Positions 46,122-54,257 are shown, counted from the stretch's first letter. The stretch: DNA of 64,000 nucleotides from Pirellulales bacterium (GCA_022841705.1 JALHQZ010000001.1:1674001-1738000), one strand, 5' to 3'. A program made the numbers and translations. The notes: generated from the sequence alone by a model not told the origin.

Positions 46122-46924
46122 TTCACATAGATTTGACTGATGTATCACCCTCTAAAGAATGGATTGCACGTGCAGATGCCGTCACACAGGAGCTCATCAA
46201 GGGTAAATATACAAAGGAACAGCGAAACGCAATAATAGACTCAAATGACAAACTGTGGCGGGAACTGGAACCTTGGCTCAATGAGATCTCACATGGCAAG
46301 TGTTGGTACTCTGAGGCTAGAGATTGTGCGGCCTATTGGCATGTTGACCATTTTCGTCCGAAGAAGGAAATCAAGGACGACAATGGTGACACTTATGAGG
46401 GATATTGGTGGCTTGCTTTCAACTGGAAAAACTATCGCCTTGCCGGAGGAGCAATAAATGTCCGTAAATCTACAAAATTTCCCATGCGTGAAGGAACCCA
46501 CTGGGCCTGCACTCCAAAGGATGATGAAGACGACGAGTTTCCATACCTCTTGGACCCCGTGCGGCCAGAAGACCCGTGTCTCTTGACCTTTGATGAGCAA
46601 GGGAAAGCACATCCAGCAGAGCCAGACAAAGAATGGCATCGACAGCGGGCGGAATTCTCGATTCGTATCCTGAATCTCAATTACGACAACCTTTCACGAG
46701 GTCGCAAACTGATTTGGGACTTATGTGAGAGGCATGCAAAAGATGCTTTAAGATGCCATGCGACCATCGAGGTCAACCCAAGCGCGTCAAAGAAGCAGAA
46801 ACTCAAGGACGCTGTTCTGGCACTGAGGGCGATGGTTTGCAGTAATGCGGAGTTCTCGGCGACCGCAGCAACATGCGTTCGTGCCATGGGGTCACTTTGG
46901 CTAGAACGAGCGGTTCTGAGGTGA
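46118..46924 (+). CDS. HNH endonuclease (PtuB-like)
   Basis: The GTG at 46118 overlaps the ATPase TGA. The 268-residue product has the HNH core CWYSEARDCAAYWHVDHFRPK at about 62-82, followed by YWWLAFNWKNYRLAGG, matching the layout of TIGR02646/PtuB-type HNH nucleases paired with AAA ATPases. It is therefore the likely effector of the pair, cutting DNA or RNA when released. The gene looks less GC-rich than hsdRM, suggesting a separate origin before joining the operon. Confidence 0.82.
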   Translation: MIHIDLTDVSPSKEWIARADAVTQELIKGKYTKEQRNAIIDSNDKLWRELEPWLNEISHGKCWYSEARDCAAYWHVDHFRPKKEIKDDNGDTYEGYWWLAFNWKNYRLAGGAINVRKSTKFPMREGTHWACTPKDDEDDEFPYLLDPVRPEDPCLLTFDEQGKAHPAEPDKEWHRQRAEFSIRILNLNYDNLSRGRKLIWDLCERHAKDALRCHATIEVNPSASKKQKLKDAVLALRAMVCSNAEFSATAATCVRAMGSLWLERAVLR

Positions 46925-46941
46925 ACTATTGGGGACCAATT

Positions 46942-48333
46942 GTGGCAACGAAGGGCAAACAGATTGGCCAAACAGCCATGCGAGGAGATAAGGGCATCGC
47001 TCTTATCCACCGCATCGTCAACGACATGGGCTTTGTCTGGAATGCCCTTCACCTCGAAGCCGGAATCGACGGCATCATCGAGGTAAGGGACGCTGCCACT
47101 TCGGAAGTGTTGAATTGCATCATTCAAGTGCAGAGCAAGGCTGGTCCAAGTTACTTCAAAGCTGAAACGGAATCGACCTTTGAGTTCGTATGCGATGAAA
47201 GGGACCTAGACTATTGGCTACGAGGAAACGCCCCCGTCATCTTGGTGGTCTCTCGACCTGATGACGACGAAGCTTACTGGATATCGCTCAAAGACTACTT
47301 TCGGGATCCCGCTCGTCGGAAGTCGCGAAAGATTGCGTTCGAGAAGACTGCTACTCGGTTCGATGTAAACGCCCGAGAAGCACTCGCGGCGGTTGCATTG
47401 CCTAAGGACAGCGGCCTCTTCTTACCTGCGGTGCCGACGAACGACACGTTGGTCAGCAACCTGCTGCCATTGGAGCAATTCCCTCAGCGATTGTTCCGCG
47501 CTAGTACAAATCTCCGTTTTCCTGGACAGGTATGGGACATCCTTAGTAAAACGCGAGACGCGTCACGCGCTGAGTGGGTTCTGCACAACGCGTTTCTCTA
47601 CTCCTTCCACGACCTCACATTTGAACCTTGGATAGGTCTTTGCTTTTCGGAGACTATCGAAAATCTCGCCACACCTATTTGGGCCTTCTCCGACGACCGC
47701 GACAAGCAGTATGTCTTCCGCCGAATGGTGACGAATTGCCTGGATCAGTTGCTATGGCGGCACGGCGTTCGCTATTCCAAGGACAAGAGACATTACTACT
47801 TCAGGTCCACTACGGACCTTCAAGAGAAAAAGATTGGCGGACTTTCGGTGTTCAAGGGATACGAGAGCAAAAAGGTGGAGGGGCGGACTGCCTATTTCCG
47901 CCACAGAGCAATAAGGAACCGGTTCTTGCGATTCGACCAGAATTGGTACCTGGAAATCACACCGACGTATCATTTCACTCAGGACGGATTCAAGTTGTCC
48001 CGGTATTTCGAAGAACGCCTGACAGGCATTAAGCAACTTGAGCGGCAGAATAAGACGCACTTGCGGCAGCTACGCCTCTGGGAATCCGTGCTCAGGCAGA
48101 ATTATCCAGAAATGCAACCGTGTCCCGTAGGTACTCGACAACAGTCGCTGTTCGGTGAGACAGAAGAACGGCCGGCTCCAGACGTCATCGAGCCATATCC
48201 CCATCTCTCGTTTGGAGAGCTAGTTCGATTCGATGTCGACTGGGGTATACCGGAAGCGGCCTGGCTACCAGTCAGCCATAGCGAGGAAGAGTCGGACGAC
48301 GACTCCCCTCAAGGATGGTTATTTGAGACATGA
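46942..48333 (+). CDS. DUF4365-like nuclease fused to APAZ-like region (DREN-APAZ of SPARDA type)
   Basis: Start options are GTG 46921 (overlapping the HNH stop as GTGA), GTG 46942 (after GGGGA at 46931-46935, chosen here) and ATG 46978. Residues about 10-150 form a PD-(D/E)XK-like nuclease of the DUF4365 group: GDKGIALIHRIV, the acidic D43 in GIDGIIE, and the QVQSK motif with K66. Residues about 170-463 form a region typical of APAZ partners of short Argonautes, ending FGELVRFDVDWGIPEAAWLPV. Its stop overlaps the Argonaute ATG (ATGA at 48330-48333). In SPARDA systems this subunit becomes an indiscriminate nuclease after guide-directed target binding. Confidence 0.8.
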   Translation: MATKGKQIGQTAMRGDKGIALIHRIVNDMGFVWNALHLEAGIDGIIEVRDAATSEVLNCIIQVQSKAGPSYFKAETESTFEFVCDERDLDYWLRGNAPVILVVSRPDDDEAYWISLKDYFRDPARRKSRKIAFEKTATRFDVNAREALAAVALPKDSGLFLPAVPTNDTLVSNLLPLEQFPQRLFRASTNLRFPGQVWDILSKTRDASRAEWVLHNAFLYSFHDLTFEPWIGLCFSETIENLATPIWAFSDDRDKQYVFRRMVTNCLDQLLWRHGVRYSKDKRHYYFRSTTDLQEKKIGGLSVFKGYESKKVEGRTAYFRHRAIRNRFLRFDQNWYLEITPTYHFTQDGFKLSRYFEERLTGIKQLERQNKTHLRQLRLWESVLRQNYPEMQPCPVGTRQQSLFGETEERPAPDVIEPYPHLSFGELVRFDVDWGIPEAAWLPVSHSEEESDDDSPQGWLFET

Positions 48334-49790
48334 ATATTCTTCGATTTGATGAACCTGAGCTTCAGTTCGGGACGAGTCGGCACATCGACATTCGTTTTGG
48401 GCTAATGAACTACTGCACCCTGGACTTCGACAGTGACTTTGCTCCCAAGAACATACGTCTGGGCGTGGTAGGTAGTGCCAAGTCGATAGAAGGCCTCCGA
48501 GATTGGCTGTCAAAGTGTCATGACGAAGTTCCGGCAAAGGAAAGTCGGCAGCCGAACCTGTTTCCCAGATTTCCTGGGTTCAACGCTGAAGTTGGGTTCC
48601 GCTCCGAGTTGCATACCGATTCGTCGCTGGAAGGACAACTGAATAGTCGGCATATCGAGTCAATTGCAGGCATGACAGTTCGCGACGAGCAAAAAGTCAG
48701 GGCGGTAGAATTGATTGTCGAGCAGGTTCGCTCGCTGCTGGAGAAGAAGCCACCGGACGTTATCGTTTGTGCCTTACCACACGAGTTTCTTGATGCGTTT
48801 GAGCCGCCGGAAGATTCCCTCGATTTGGACGACGAGGATTCTGAGGCCACCACTTCGGGAGAAAGTTCGATTGACTTTCACCACCTCTTGAAGGCGCGGT
48901 GTATGACGCTTCCAAGTGCCTGTCCGATTCAGCTCGTTCTACCAGGCACGTATGACCCAAAGATGCGTCGCCGCGGCCGGTCCCGTTCACGTGATGTTCG
49001 GCCACTTCAAGACGAGGCAACGCGTGCCTGGAATTTCCATACTGCGATCTACTACAAGGCAGGAGGGACGCCCTGGCGGCTTGTTCAAGACCCAGGCAAA
49101 CTACAAACCTGCTTCATTGGAATCGGGTTCTTTCGCACACTCGACAAAGAACGTATTTTCACGAGCGTGGCACAGGTTTTCAACGAGCGAGGGAATGGGG
49201 TCGTCGTTAGGGGCGAACCGGCAGTGTTGGAGAAGGAAGACCGGCAACTGCACCTCGATTCGGAGTCGGCTTACCGGCTACTCGACCGGGCCTTGGCGGA
49301 GTATCGAAAGGAGCACAAAACGATGCCCGCCCGAGTTGTTGTCCACAAGACATCGTCGCATAACTCGGCGGAATGCGAAGGATTTGAGAAAGCTGCTCGC
49401 GAGCAGAATATCGAGTCCTGCGAACTGTTGTCTTTGAGAAAGTCTTCGATTCGGCTCTTTCGTGACGGAGTATATCCGCCGTTGAGGGGGACGTTCCTGT
49501 CTCTCGCCGAACGCACCCTCATTCTTTACACGAGGGGCAGCGTCGAGTTTTTCGCAACGTACCCCGGTATGTACATGCCACGAACGGTTGAGATTCATTG
49601 CGAACGCATCGAACAGACGCCTCGCTACCTGGCCGAAGAGATTCTCGCTCTTACGAAGATGAACTGGAACGACACGCAGTTCGATGGGGGCATGCCAATC
49701 ACCATTCGGGCAGCCCGACAGGTCGGTGACATCCTGAAGTATTCGGGGCAAGGCGATGCGGTGCCGCCGCGATACAGCTACTACATGTAG
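48330..49790 (+). CDS. Short prokaryotic Argonaute (MID-PIWI), catalytically inactive
   Basis: The 486-residue protein has the size of a short pAgo, with only MID (about 60-230) and PIWI (about 240-486) parts and no PAZ. The PIWI domain is recognised by CFIGIGFFR near 261, VVVHKTSSHN near 335 and KMNWNDTQFDGG near 444, with a C-terminus ending YSYYM. In active Argonautes the first of these carries a catalytic Asp (IGID/VS-like), replaced here by Gly/Phe, and the second by Lys-Thr, so slicing is not expected. It probably loads a small guide, senses invading DNA and activates the partner encoded upstream. It closes the defence operon. Confidence 0.87.
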   Translation: MNILRFDEPELQFGTSRHIDIRFGLMNYCTLDFDSDFAPKNIRLGVVGSAKSIEGLRDWLSKCHDEVPAKESRQPNLFPRFPGFNAEVGFRSELHTDSSLEGQLNSRHIESIAGMTVRDEQKVRAVELIVEQVRSLLEKKPPDVIVCALPHEFLDAFEPPEDSLDLDDEDSEATTSGESSIDFHHLLKARCMTLPSACPIQLVLPGTYDPKMRRRGRSRSRDVRPLQDEATRAWNFHTAIYYKAGGTPWRLVQDPGKLQTCFIGIGFFRTLDKERIFTSVAQVFNERGNGVVVRGEPAVLEKEDRQLHLDSESAYRLLDRALAEYRKEHKTMPARVVVHKTSSHNSAECEGFEKAAREQNIESCELLSLRKSSIRLFRDGVYPPLRGTFLSLAERTLILYTRGSVEFFATYPGMYMPRTVEIHCERIEQTPRYLAEEILALTKMNWNDTQFDGGMPITIRAARQVGDILKYSGQGDAVPPRYSYYM

Positions 49791-50016
49791 GCTGAAAATG
49801 CTCTCTAGTGCGTGCGCGAGCGCCGAGACCCATTCCTCTCTTCCTTGGAACGCGCCCCCTACCCCAAGTCTGAAGTGGTGATTTTCAGAATCTTGATTAT
49901 CACTTTCGCAAACGGATTTCAATTCGCCGGGCCCCCGCCGCACAAGTTCCGAAACCGATCAATCGGTTAGCTGGACAACTTCGCGCGATGATTTAGCAAT
50001 CAAGGCTCACATAAGG

Positions 50017-50568
50017 GTGGTTGCAAATAGAGCTCGAGCGAATAAGGCAATCACCGCTTTGGTCGCGAGAACCGCGGCTGCCATCTTGGCCGAGGCCGGG
50101 TGGATTTCTTGCGGCCGCCGTTTCCACTTCTGCTTCGCCGGGGCGCCGAAGCTCGGGCAAAGATTGCGCTCAGCACTTTATTGGCGTGATACACTTTCGC
50201 GGTACTCGGCCCCCGATAAACATGCCGCTTGGGCTGACCAAACGAGTCGGGGCTTCTATAGGTCCATGATCGGGGCAAAGGTGCGATCCTCCAGTCGTCA
50301 CCACCTTAAATCAATCGCCACAGCTTCGTCAAAGTTTTCAACGACCGGCATCGACTCGGTCCAGGAATTCAACTGGAAAGAGTTTGAATCGCTGCTTAGC
50401 GAGGCCTTTCGGCGCCAAGGTTTTACCGTCGAGCTAGCCGGCGGCGCGGGCCCCGAAGGTGGCGTAGATCTGCGATTGCGTAAGGCGGGCCGGCTGACGC
50501 TCGTCCAGTGCAAACATTGCTGGGAGTGGCAAGTAGGGGTGACTCCCATCTGTATAATGCCGCGATAG
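50017..50568 (+). pseudogene. Truncated Mrr-like restriction endonuclease
   Basis: The recognisable part (from about 50366) reads FNWKEFESLLSEAFRRQGF, GPEGGVDLRLRK and LVQCKH: the first half of an Mrr-type PD-(D/E)XK nuclease with its Asp and QCK residues. Relatives continue WKVGVKVVRELYG; here the frame ends WEWQVGVTPICIMPR, so the second half is missing. The upstream part lacks the membrane helices seen in relatives and looks scrambled. It lies just after the Argonaute gene and is probably inactive. Confidence 0.6.
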
Positions 50569-50643
50569 AAAGAGCAATCTGCACGGCCGCCGAAGGCCAG
50601 CCGTGCGGGATTGTTAGTGGTTGAAGTTGGGCCAAGCCGAAAC

Positions 50644-51108
50644 TTAACCTCCGCATTGACCGCACGGCTTGCCATCATTGGGTCCGCAATAATGTCCTTG
50701 CTTGGTGTTAGCGAACCACCGACATCGCGAGTTATGCCGAATGTTGCCGTCCGTGTTGAGCGAATGGTTTGGCCGAAATAGCCCGAGCGCGAAGTAGGCG
50801 TCGATCATAGCGCCCTTCGGAATGGGTCGAATGATGCGAAACGTTCCTCCGGTACTCAGGCGGGAGTGGCCGGCGGCTGCCCAGGTCGAAAACCACTCGG
50901 GGGCCGCCTCGATCAGGCGTTGCTTGAGGTGCAACGCAAGCTCGTCAGGATCGGCCAAGAAGCAACAGTTGTCACGGATTTTGGTGGCCCTTGCAGGGTG
51001 GCTCAAAAGCCATTCGCCAAAGCGGTAGGCAAGTTTGTTGAAGGCTTCCAGGTCGAAGAACTCGGGCTCGTCGTCAAAATAAAAACTCGAAGGTGTATCC
51101 TGGGGCAT
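50644..51108 (-). CDS. Orphan protein with Cys-rich C-terminus
   Basis: The ATG at 51108 has a good AGGAGG 8 bp before it. The 154-residue product is acidic at its start (FYFDDEPEFFDLEAFNKLAY) and ends CRWFANTKQGHYCGPNDGKPCGQCGG, a Cys cluster that could bind zinc. No family recognised. It lies in a decayed zone but has a clean frame, so it may be functional. Confidence 0.6.
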   Translation of the reverse strand: MPQDTPSSFYFDDEPEFFDLEAFNKLAYRFGEWLLSHPARATKIRDNCCFLADPDELALHLKQRLIEAAPEWFSTWAAAGHSRLSTGGTFRIIRPIPKGAMIDAYFALGLFRPNHSLNTDGNIRHNSRCRWFANTKQGHYCGPNDGKPCGQCGG

Positions 51109-51444
51109 GGTGCGGCCCTCCTTTCTCCTTGAATTATCCAAACGCGGTTTTGGCGTTAGCGCTGCGACCGATGCGAAAGGACTTACGGCAAGTAGGCGAT
51201 GCTAAGTTGTTGCGTGGTGGTGAGTCCCATCGACCCAAGTGTCCTGCTCGACCGCTGCGGCGCGTCGATGATGATTGCCCGAAGAAATAGAGCCGCAAGC
51301 AAACGAAAAATTGGAACTTGACCGCGGTTTTGGCGTTGCTCTGCTGGCGATAACTTCGCACCGTCGCGTGTCGATTATTGTTGACAGACTTCGCGGCGAT
51401 GTGCTGATGTCCCTCCTTACGCAACTGCGTACAGGAGGCCCTCG
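51109..51444. other. Intergenic stretch with a 15-bp direct repeat
   Basis: There is no gene here. CGCGGTTTTGGCGTT occurs at 51143-51157 and again at 51323-51337. It lies between divergent genes and could be an operator or the trace of a small duplication. Confidence 0.4.
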
Positions 51445-51684
51445 ATGGCACACAGTAAACCAATCCAAGTTGGCGATCGCGTCGCGTACAGCGTGATCTT
51501 TCTGCAAAGCACGGGGCAGCACACGGGTGAAACTCCCTTCGCTCGCGGGACCGTCACCGCGCTGAAGACGATTGGCGCCGGGGCAACCACCATCGCGGAA
51601 GTCGACTGGGGATCGCCGAGCGTGCCGGCCAAGGTAAATGTCGCCAATCTGGTGACGGTCGAAGGCCTTGCGTTCGGGAGGTAA
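51445..51684 (+). CDS. Small hypothetical protein
   Basis: The 79-residue product (IQVGDRVAYSVIFLQSTG, then GTVTALKTIG and AEVDWGSPSVPAKVNVANL) looks like a small SH3/KOW-type beta-barrel. An SD-like AGGAGG lies just before the ATG. Function unknown. Confidence 0.6.
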   Translation: MAHSKPIQVGDRVAYSVIFLQSTGQHTGETPFARGTVTALKTIGAGATTIAEVDWGSPSVPAKVNVANLVTVEGLAFGR

Positions 51685-51895
51685 GTTCCCGAGAGCGACT
51701 GACGACGAAGTTGAGTCGCCTGGCAAAGATCGCAGAATTGCTCTTGGCGAACCACCAAATGTCAAACCGAATCAAGGGCTTGGGGTGAAAGCTTGAGATG
51801 GCGACTGAACGTCAAGTCGAGCTGGCACCATCATCGTTGGTTATTGGAGGCCATTACTTGTCATGCGGCTGACGCCTCTTGGCGGCGCTAGCGTC

Positions 51896-52201
51896 CTAAC
51901 GATTACTTGGACTCAACGCAACGTCACCCGTTGGCAATCTCAGAACAACTTCCCCGCCATACGACGCTACAAGCCGCCGGAGCGTTGTGACGTGCATGTC
52001 CCCTTCGCATTCCATTTGCGAGACGCCCGATTGGGTAATGCCCAGCCGCTCGGCGACCTCTTGCTGCGTGAGGCCCGATTGTTTGCGCACTTCGGCGAGC
52101 AACAGACCAATTTCGAGTTCATCGACGCGCTTTTGAATCCGCGCCTTCCGCTCGGGGCTCAGGCTCTCCCGCAGATGCGCCCATTTGTGATGTCCGGCCA
52201 T
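51896..52201 (-). CDS. higA: HigA-type antitoxin (XRE family)
   Basis: The 101-residue product has an XRE helix-turn-helix (residues about 35-90: EVRKQSGLTQQEVAERLGITQSGVSQME is its core region, with recognition helix TQSGVSQ). It follows the toxin gene, the order typical of higBA, and its ATG overlaps the original toxin stop (TAATG on the minus strand at 52203-52199). HigA neutralises the toxin and represses the operon. Confidence 0.85.
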   Translation of the reverse strand: MAGHHKWAHLRESLSPERKARIQKRVDELEIGLLLAEVRKQSGLTQQEVAERLGITQSGVSQMECEGDMHVTTLRRLVASYGGEVVLRLPTGDVALSPSNR

Positions 52202-52566
52202 TAGAGTTCTCCTTCTCGTTTCAGTTCCGCCAAGTATTCGTCGTAGAGCCGATCGGCGATCGGGATCATCCGCTGCTAAAAGCGGTTGTCTCCGGTCTTG
52301 TCCCCGCCAATCAGCAAGATGGCCGTCCGCCGGGGATCAAACGCAAAGAACGTGCGAAGCGGGCTCCCTTGCGATTGCGTCCGCAGCTCTTTCATGTTGG
52401 CGTGCCGCGAACCTTTGACGGTGTCCGCGGCCGGCCTCGGCAACTGCGGCCCGCGCCGTTCCAAGAGTTCGATGCTCTCGCTCAGGTCATCTTGCTCGGC
52501 TTCGCTGAGCGTTTGCCACCACGCGAAAAACTCGTCGGTGTACTCGATCTCCCATCCCATAAGCAT
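52201..52566 (-). pseudogene. higB: HigB/RelE-like toxin with an internal TAG
   Basis: The open frame ends after 96 residues at a TAG (52276-52278) within GGDKTGDNRF*QRMIPIADRL. Relatives read DNRFYKRMIPIADRLYDEYL, and here the same words continue in frame past the TAG to a TAA at 52201-52203 that overlaps the antitoxin ATG by one base. The TAG therefore most likely replaced a Tyr codon. The first 96 residues carry the usual Gp49/HigB core (EWWxxL-type start, then GSPLRTFFAFDPRRTAILL). The toxin is truncated and probably weak or dead, unless the codon is read through. Confidence 0.82.
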
Positions 52567-52742
52567 ATTAGCTCCAGCTTATATTGTCAAGTTGCAAATT
52601 GTGGGCTCACCCGATGAAGTAACTCGGTGGGCCCTCCTCCACGGCGCGAACGTCGCTCCCGAACCTTGTAGCACTCGCAAGTTTTCAGGATCAAGTTTCA
52701 AGCTCAGGCTGCGAACCACAGAAAGCATCAATCGCATCATCC

Positions 52743-54002
52743 CTATCCCGGAAAGACCATTGCAATTGCTTGCTGTTGCTGATCGGGCAGCAGGTGCCGA
52801 TAGCGGCGGACCATCTCTTCGGTTTGATGCCCGACCCACGCGTTGATGAGCCGCTGATCGATGCCGGCCGCGGCGCAATTCGAGCAGAACGAGTGCCGAA
52901 AGAGGTGCCAGCCGCGGGCCTTCGCCCACCGCGTCCCCGCCAGCGCGCGACGAAAATAATCCTGCGCCTGATCGCAAGTGAGGGGCTCGGGTAGTTCTGT
53001 TTTGCGTTTGGAACGAATGATGCCGGCGGGCGCCATAAAGGTGAACTTGCCGCCGGGGTGATTGGGGAGATACTCGCGCAACACTTTTCGCAGGAGCGGC
53101 GATAGGGGAACAGAACGAGTCGTCACCTGCCCGCGGACCCGTTTCTTCTCACGGATAGTGATGGCGCCACCGGCGAAGTCGATGTCGTCGATTTCGGAAC
53201 GCAGCATTTCACTCCGGCGGGCGCCGGTGTGCGCGGCGAAGGCGAACATGGGGTAAATGAAGTCGTGCGTCGCGGTTGCGGCGACGTGCTTCAGCAGCTC
53301 ATTGATTTCACCGGTGGTGAGAAAGAGCGCCGCCCACAGGTCATTCGCTTCCCGGTCAGTGACCCCGCCCCGTGTGAGTCGGCGCTCGATTTCGGCGAGC
53401 GTCTGAAACGGTGGTTTCTCGCTTCCCTTCGGATAGCGGAGTCGTTTGAGCGGCAGACTTCCCGTGACGTGCCCGGCCGCCTTCGCCCAGTTCCACAACG
53501 TCCGCAGCGTGGTGATTTCCTTCTTGATCGTCGCCGCGCTGAGGGTTTTGCCGCGAATGCCACGCGCTTTGCTGCGCTCCTCAATGTAGCGCTGCAAATC
53601 TTCGAGGCCCGCCTCGGCGATGGCGAACGACGCGCCGAGCACCCGCTTTAAGTGCTGCAGGTGAATTTTCATTCCGTTGATGGTGGTCGTTTCGAGCGCC
53701 CCTGCCGGAATCGAAGCGAGAAACGCGGTCGCGAGTTGCCCCAGCGTGCGGAGCGACCGGCGGGGAGTCTCGGGAGTGACGGCATTGAGCCTCCCGTCCG
53801 ATAGTAAGAAGGCGCCGATGTCAGCGTTCGCCGGCAGCGCTAAACGTCCACTCTCCAGCAGGCGCAGATTCTCTGCGATCCGGTGAACGCGCGCGGTGGC
53901 GGTGCGTTCGTCGCGCGTGCGGAGCGACTTCTTGTACTTGAGTCCGCCGTAGCGAAACGCGATGTGGAATTGACCCGTCGATGTTTGTTCAAGCCAAGCC
54001 AT
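52743..54002 (-). CDS. int: Tyrosine recombinase (integrase of the element)
   Basis: The 419-residue protein has an N-terminal arm-binding part, a SAM-like core-binding domain (about 100-190) and a catalytic domain. Active-site residues are visible: R in GARRSEM near 262, H and R in WHLFRHSF near 369, and the nucleophile Tyr in MVRRYRHL near 400, preceded by WVGHQ. It lies about 170 bp from the right att repeat and tRNA-Leu, which it presumably recognises. It would recombine the two 60-bp repeats to excise the 49.4-kb circle. Confidence 0.93.
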   Translation of the reverse strand: MAWLEQTSTGQFHIAFRYGGLKYKKSLRTRDERTATARVHRIAENLRLLESGRLALPANADIGAFLLSDGRLNAVTPETPRRSLRTLGQLATAFLASIPAGALETTTINGMKIHLQHLKRVLGASFAIAEAGLEDLQRYIEERSKARGIRGKTLSAATIKKEITTLRTLWNWAKAAGHVTGSLPLKRLRYPKGSEKPPFQTLAEIERRLTRGGVTDREANDLWAALFLTTGEINELLKHVAATATHDFIYPMFAFAAHTGARRSEMLRSEIDDIDFAGGAITIREKKRVRGQVTTRSVPLSPLLRKVLREYLPNHPGGKFTFMAPAGIIRSKRKTELPEPLTCDQAQDYFRRALAGTRWAKARGWHLFRHSFCSNCAAAGIDQRLINAWVGHQTEEMVRRYRHLLPDQQQQAIAMVFPG

Positions 54003-54080
54003 TGCAAGTTCTCATGAGGTTGAGCCTACGACTCAACTCCCTGTGAGAACAAGCAATACAACTGCCCCATGAATGCCACG

Positions 54081-54099
54081 GCGCCCCCAAAATGCCCCC
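54081..54099 (+). repeat. 19-bp repeat shared by both ends, right copy
   Basis: It is identical to 4992-5010. Here an inverted partner TTTGGGGGCGC follows at 54107-54117, so the copy also forms a hairpin between int and the tRNA. It may be an arm-type site or a terminator for tRNA-Leu. Confidence 0.55.
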
Positions 54100-54170
54100 A
54101 ATTTCAGTTTGGGGGCGCGCTTGGAGCAGCGTTGGCTCGCGCGTCAATCGACGTAAGTCCTTACGTACCA

Positions 54171-54230
54171 AGTAGCCGGAGCGGGACTCGAACCCGCACG
54201 GGAGTTACCTCCCACTGGATTTTAAGTCCA
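54171..54230. repeat. Right att site within tRNA-Leu (60 bp)
   Basis: It matches 4784-4843 exactly and covers the tRNA from its 3' end to the 5' strand of the anticodon stem. Crossovers by tyrosine integrases often fall in this anticodon or T-arm region. Here the 5' half of the tRNA is host sequence and the 3' half is supplied by the element. Confidence 0.92.
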
Positions 54231-54257
54231 GAGCGTCTGCCATTCCGCCACCCGGCC
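54173..54257 (-). tRNA. tRNA-Leu (anticodon UAA)
   Basis: The 85-nt cloverleaf has acceptor GGCCGGG pairing with TCCGGCT through two G-U pairs, the anticodon loop CTTAAAA (anticodon TAA), a long variable arm (GGGAGGTAACTCCC) as in class II tRNAs, and the T loop GGTTCGAGTCC. No CCA is encoded. It is the integration target of the element and remains complete. Confidence 0.93.

Larger units (their letters stand above)
4784..54230. mobile_element. Integrative mobilizable element of 49.4 kb inserted in tRNA-Leu
   Basis: A perfect 60-bp direct repeat at 4784-4843 and 54171-54230 bounds this segment. The right copy is the 3' 58 nt of an intact tRNA-Leu plus two bases; the left copy is only that fragment. 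A tyrosine integrase gene (52743-54002) lies next to the intact tRNA, as in most tRNA-targeting elements. The interior carries repC, a MobF relaxase, a VirD4/TraG coupling protein, ArdC, a defence operon and a toxin-antitoxin pair. No VirB4 ATPase or pilus genes were recognised, so transfer would need pore functions from another element. Excision could not be tested. Confidence 0.88.

Noticed and set aside
52520..52600. Promoter directly before higB
   Set aside because: A TTGACA is present on the minus strand, but the best -10 candidates are either too close (14 bp) or touch the start codon.
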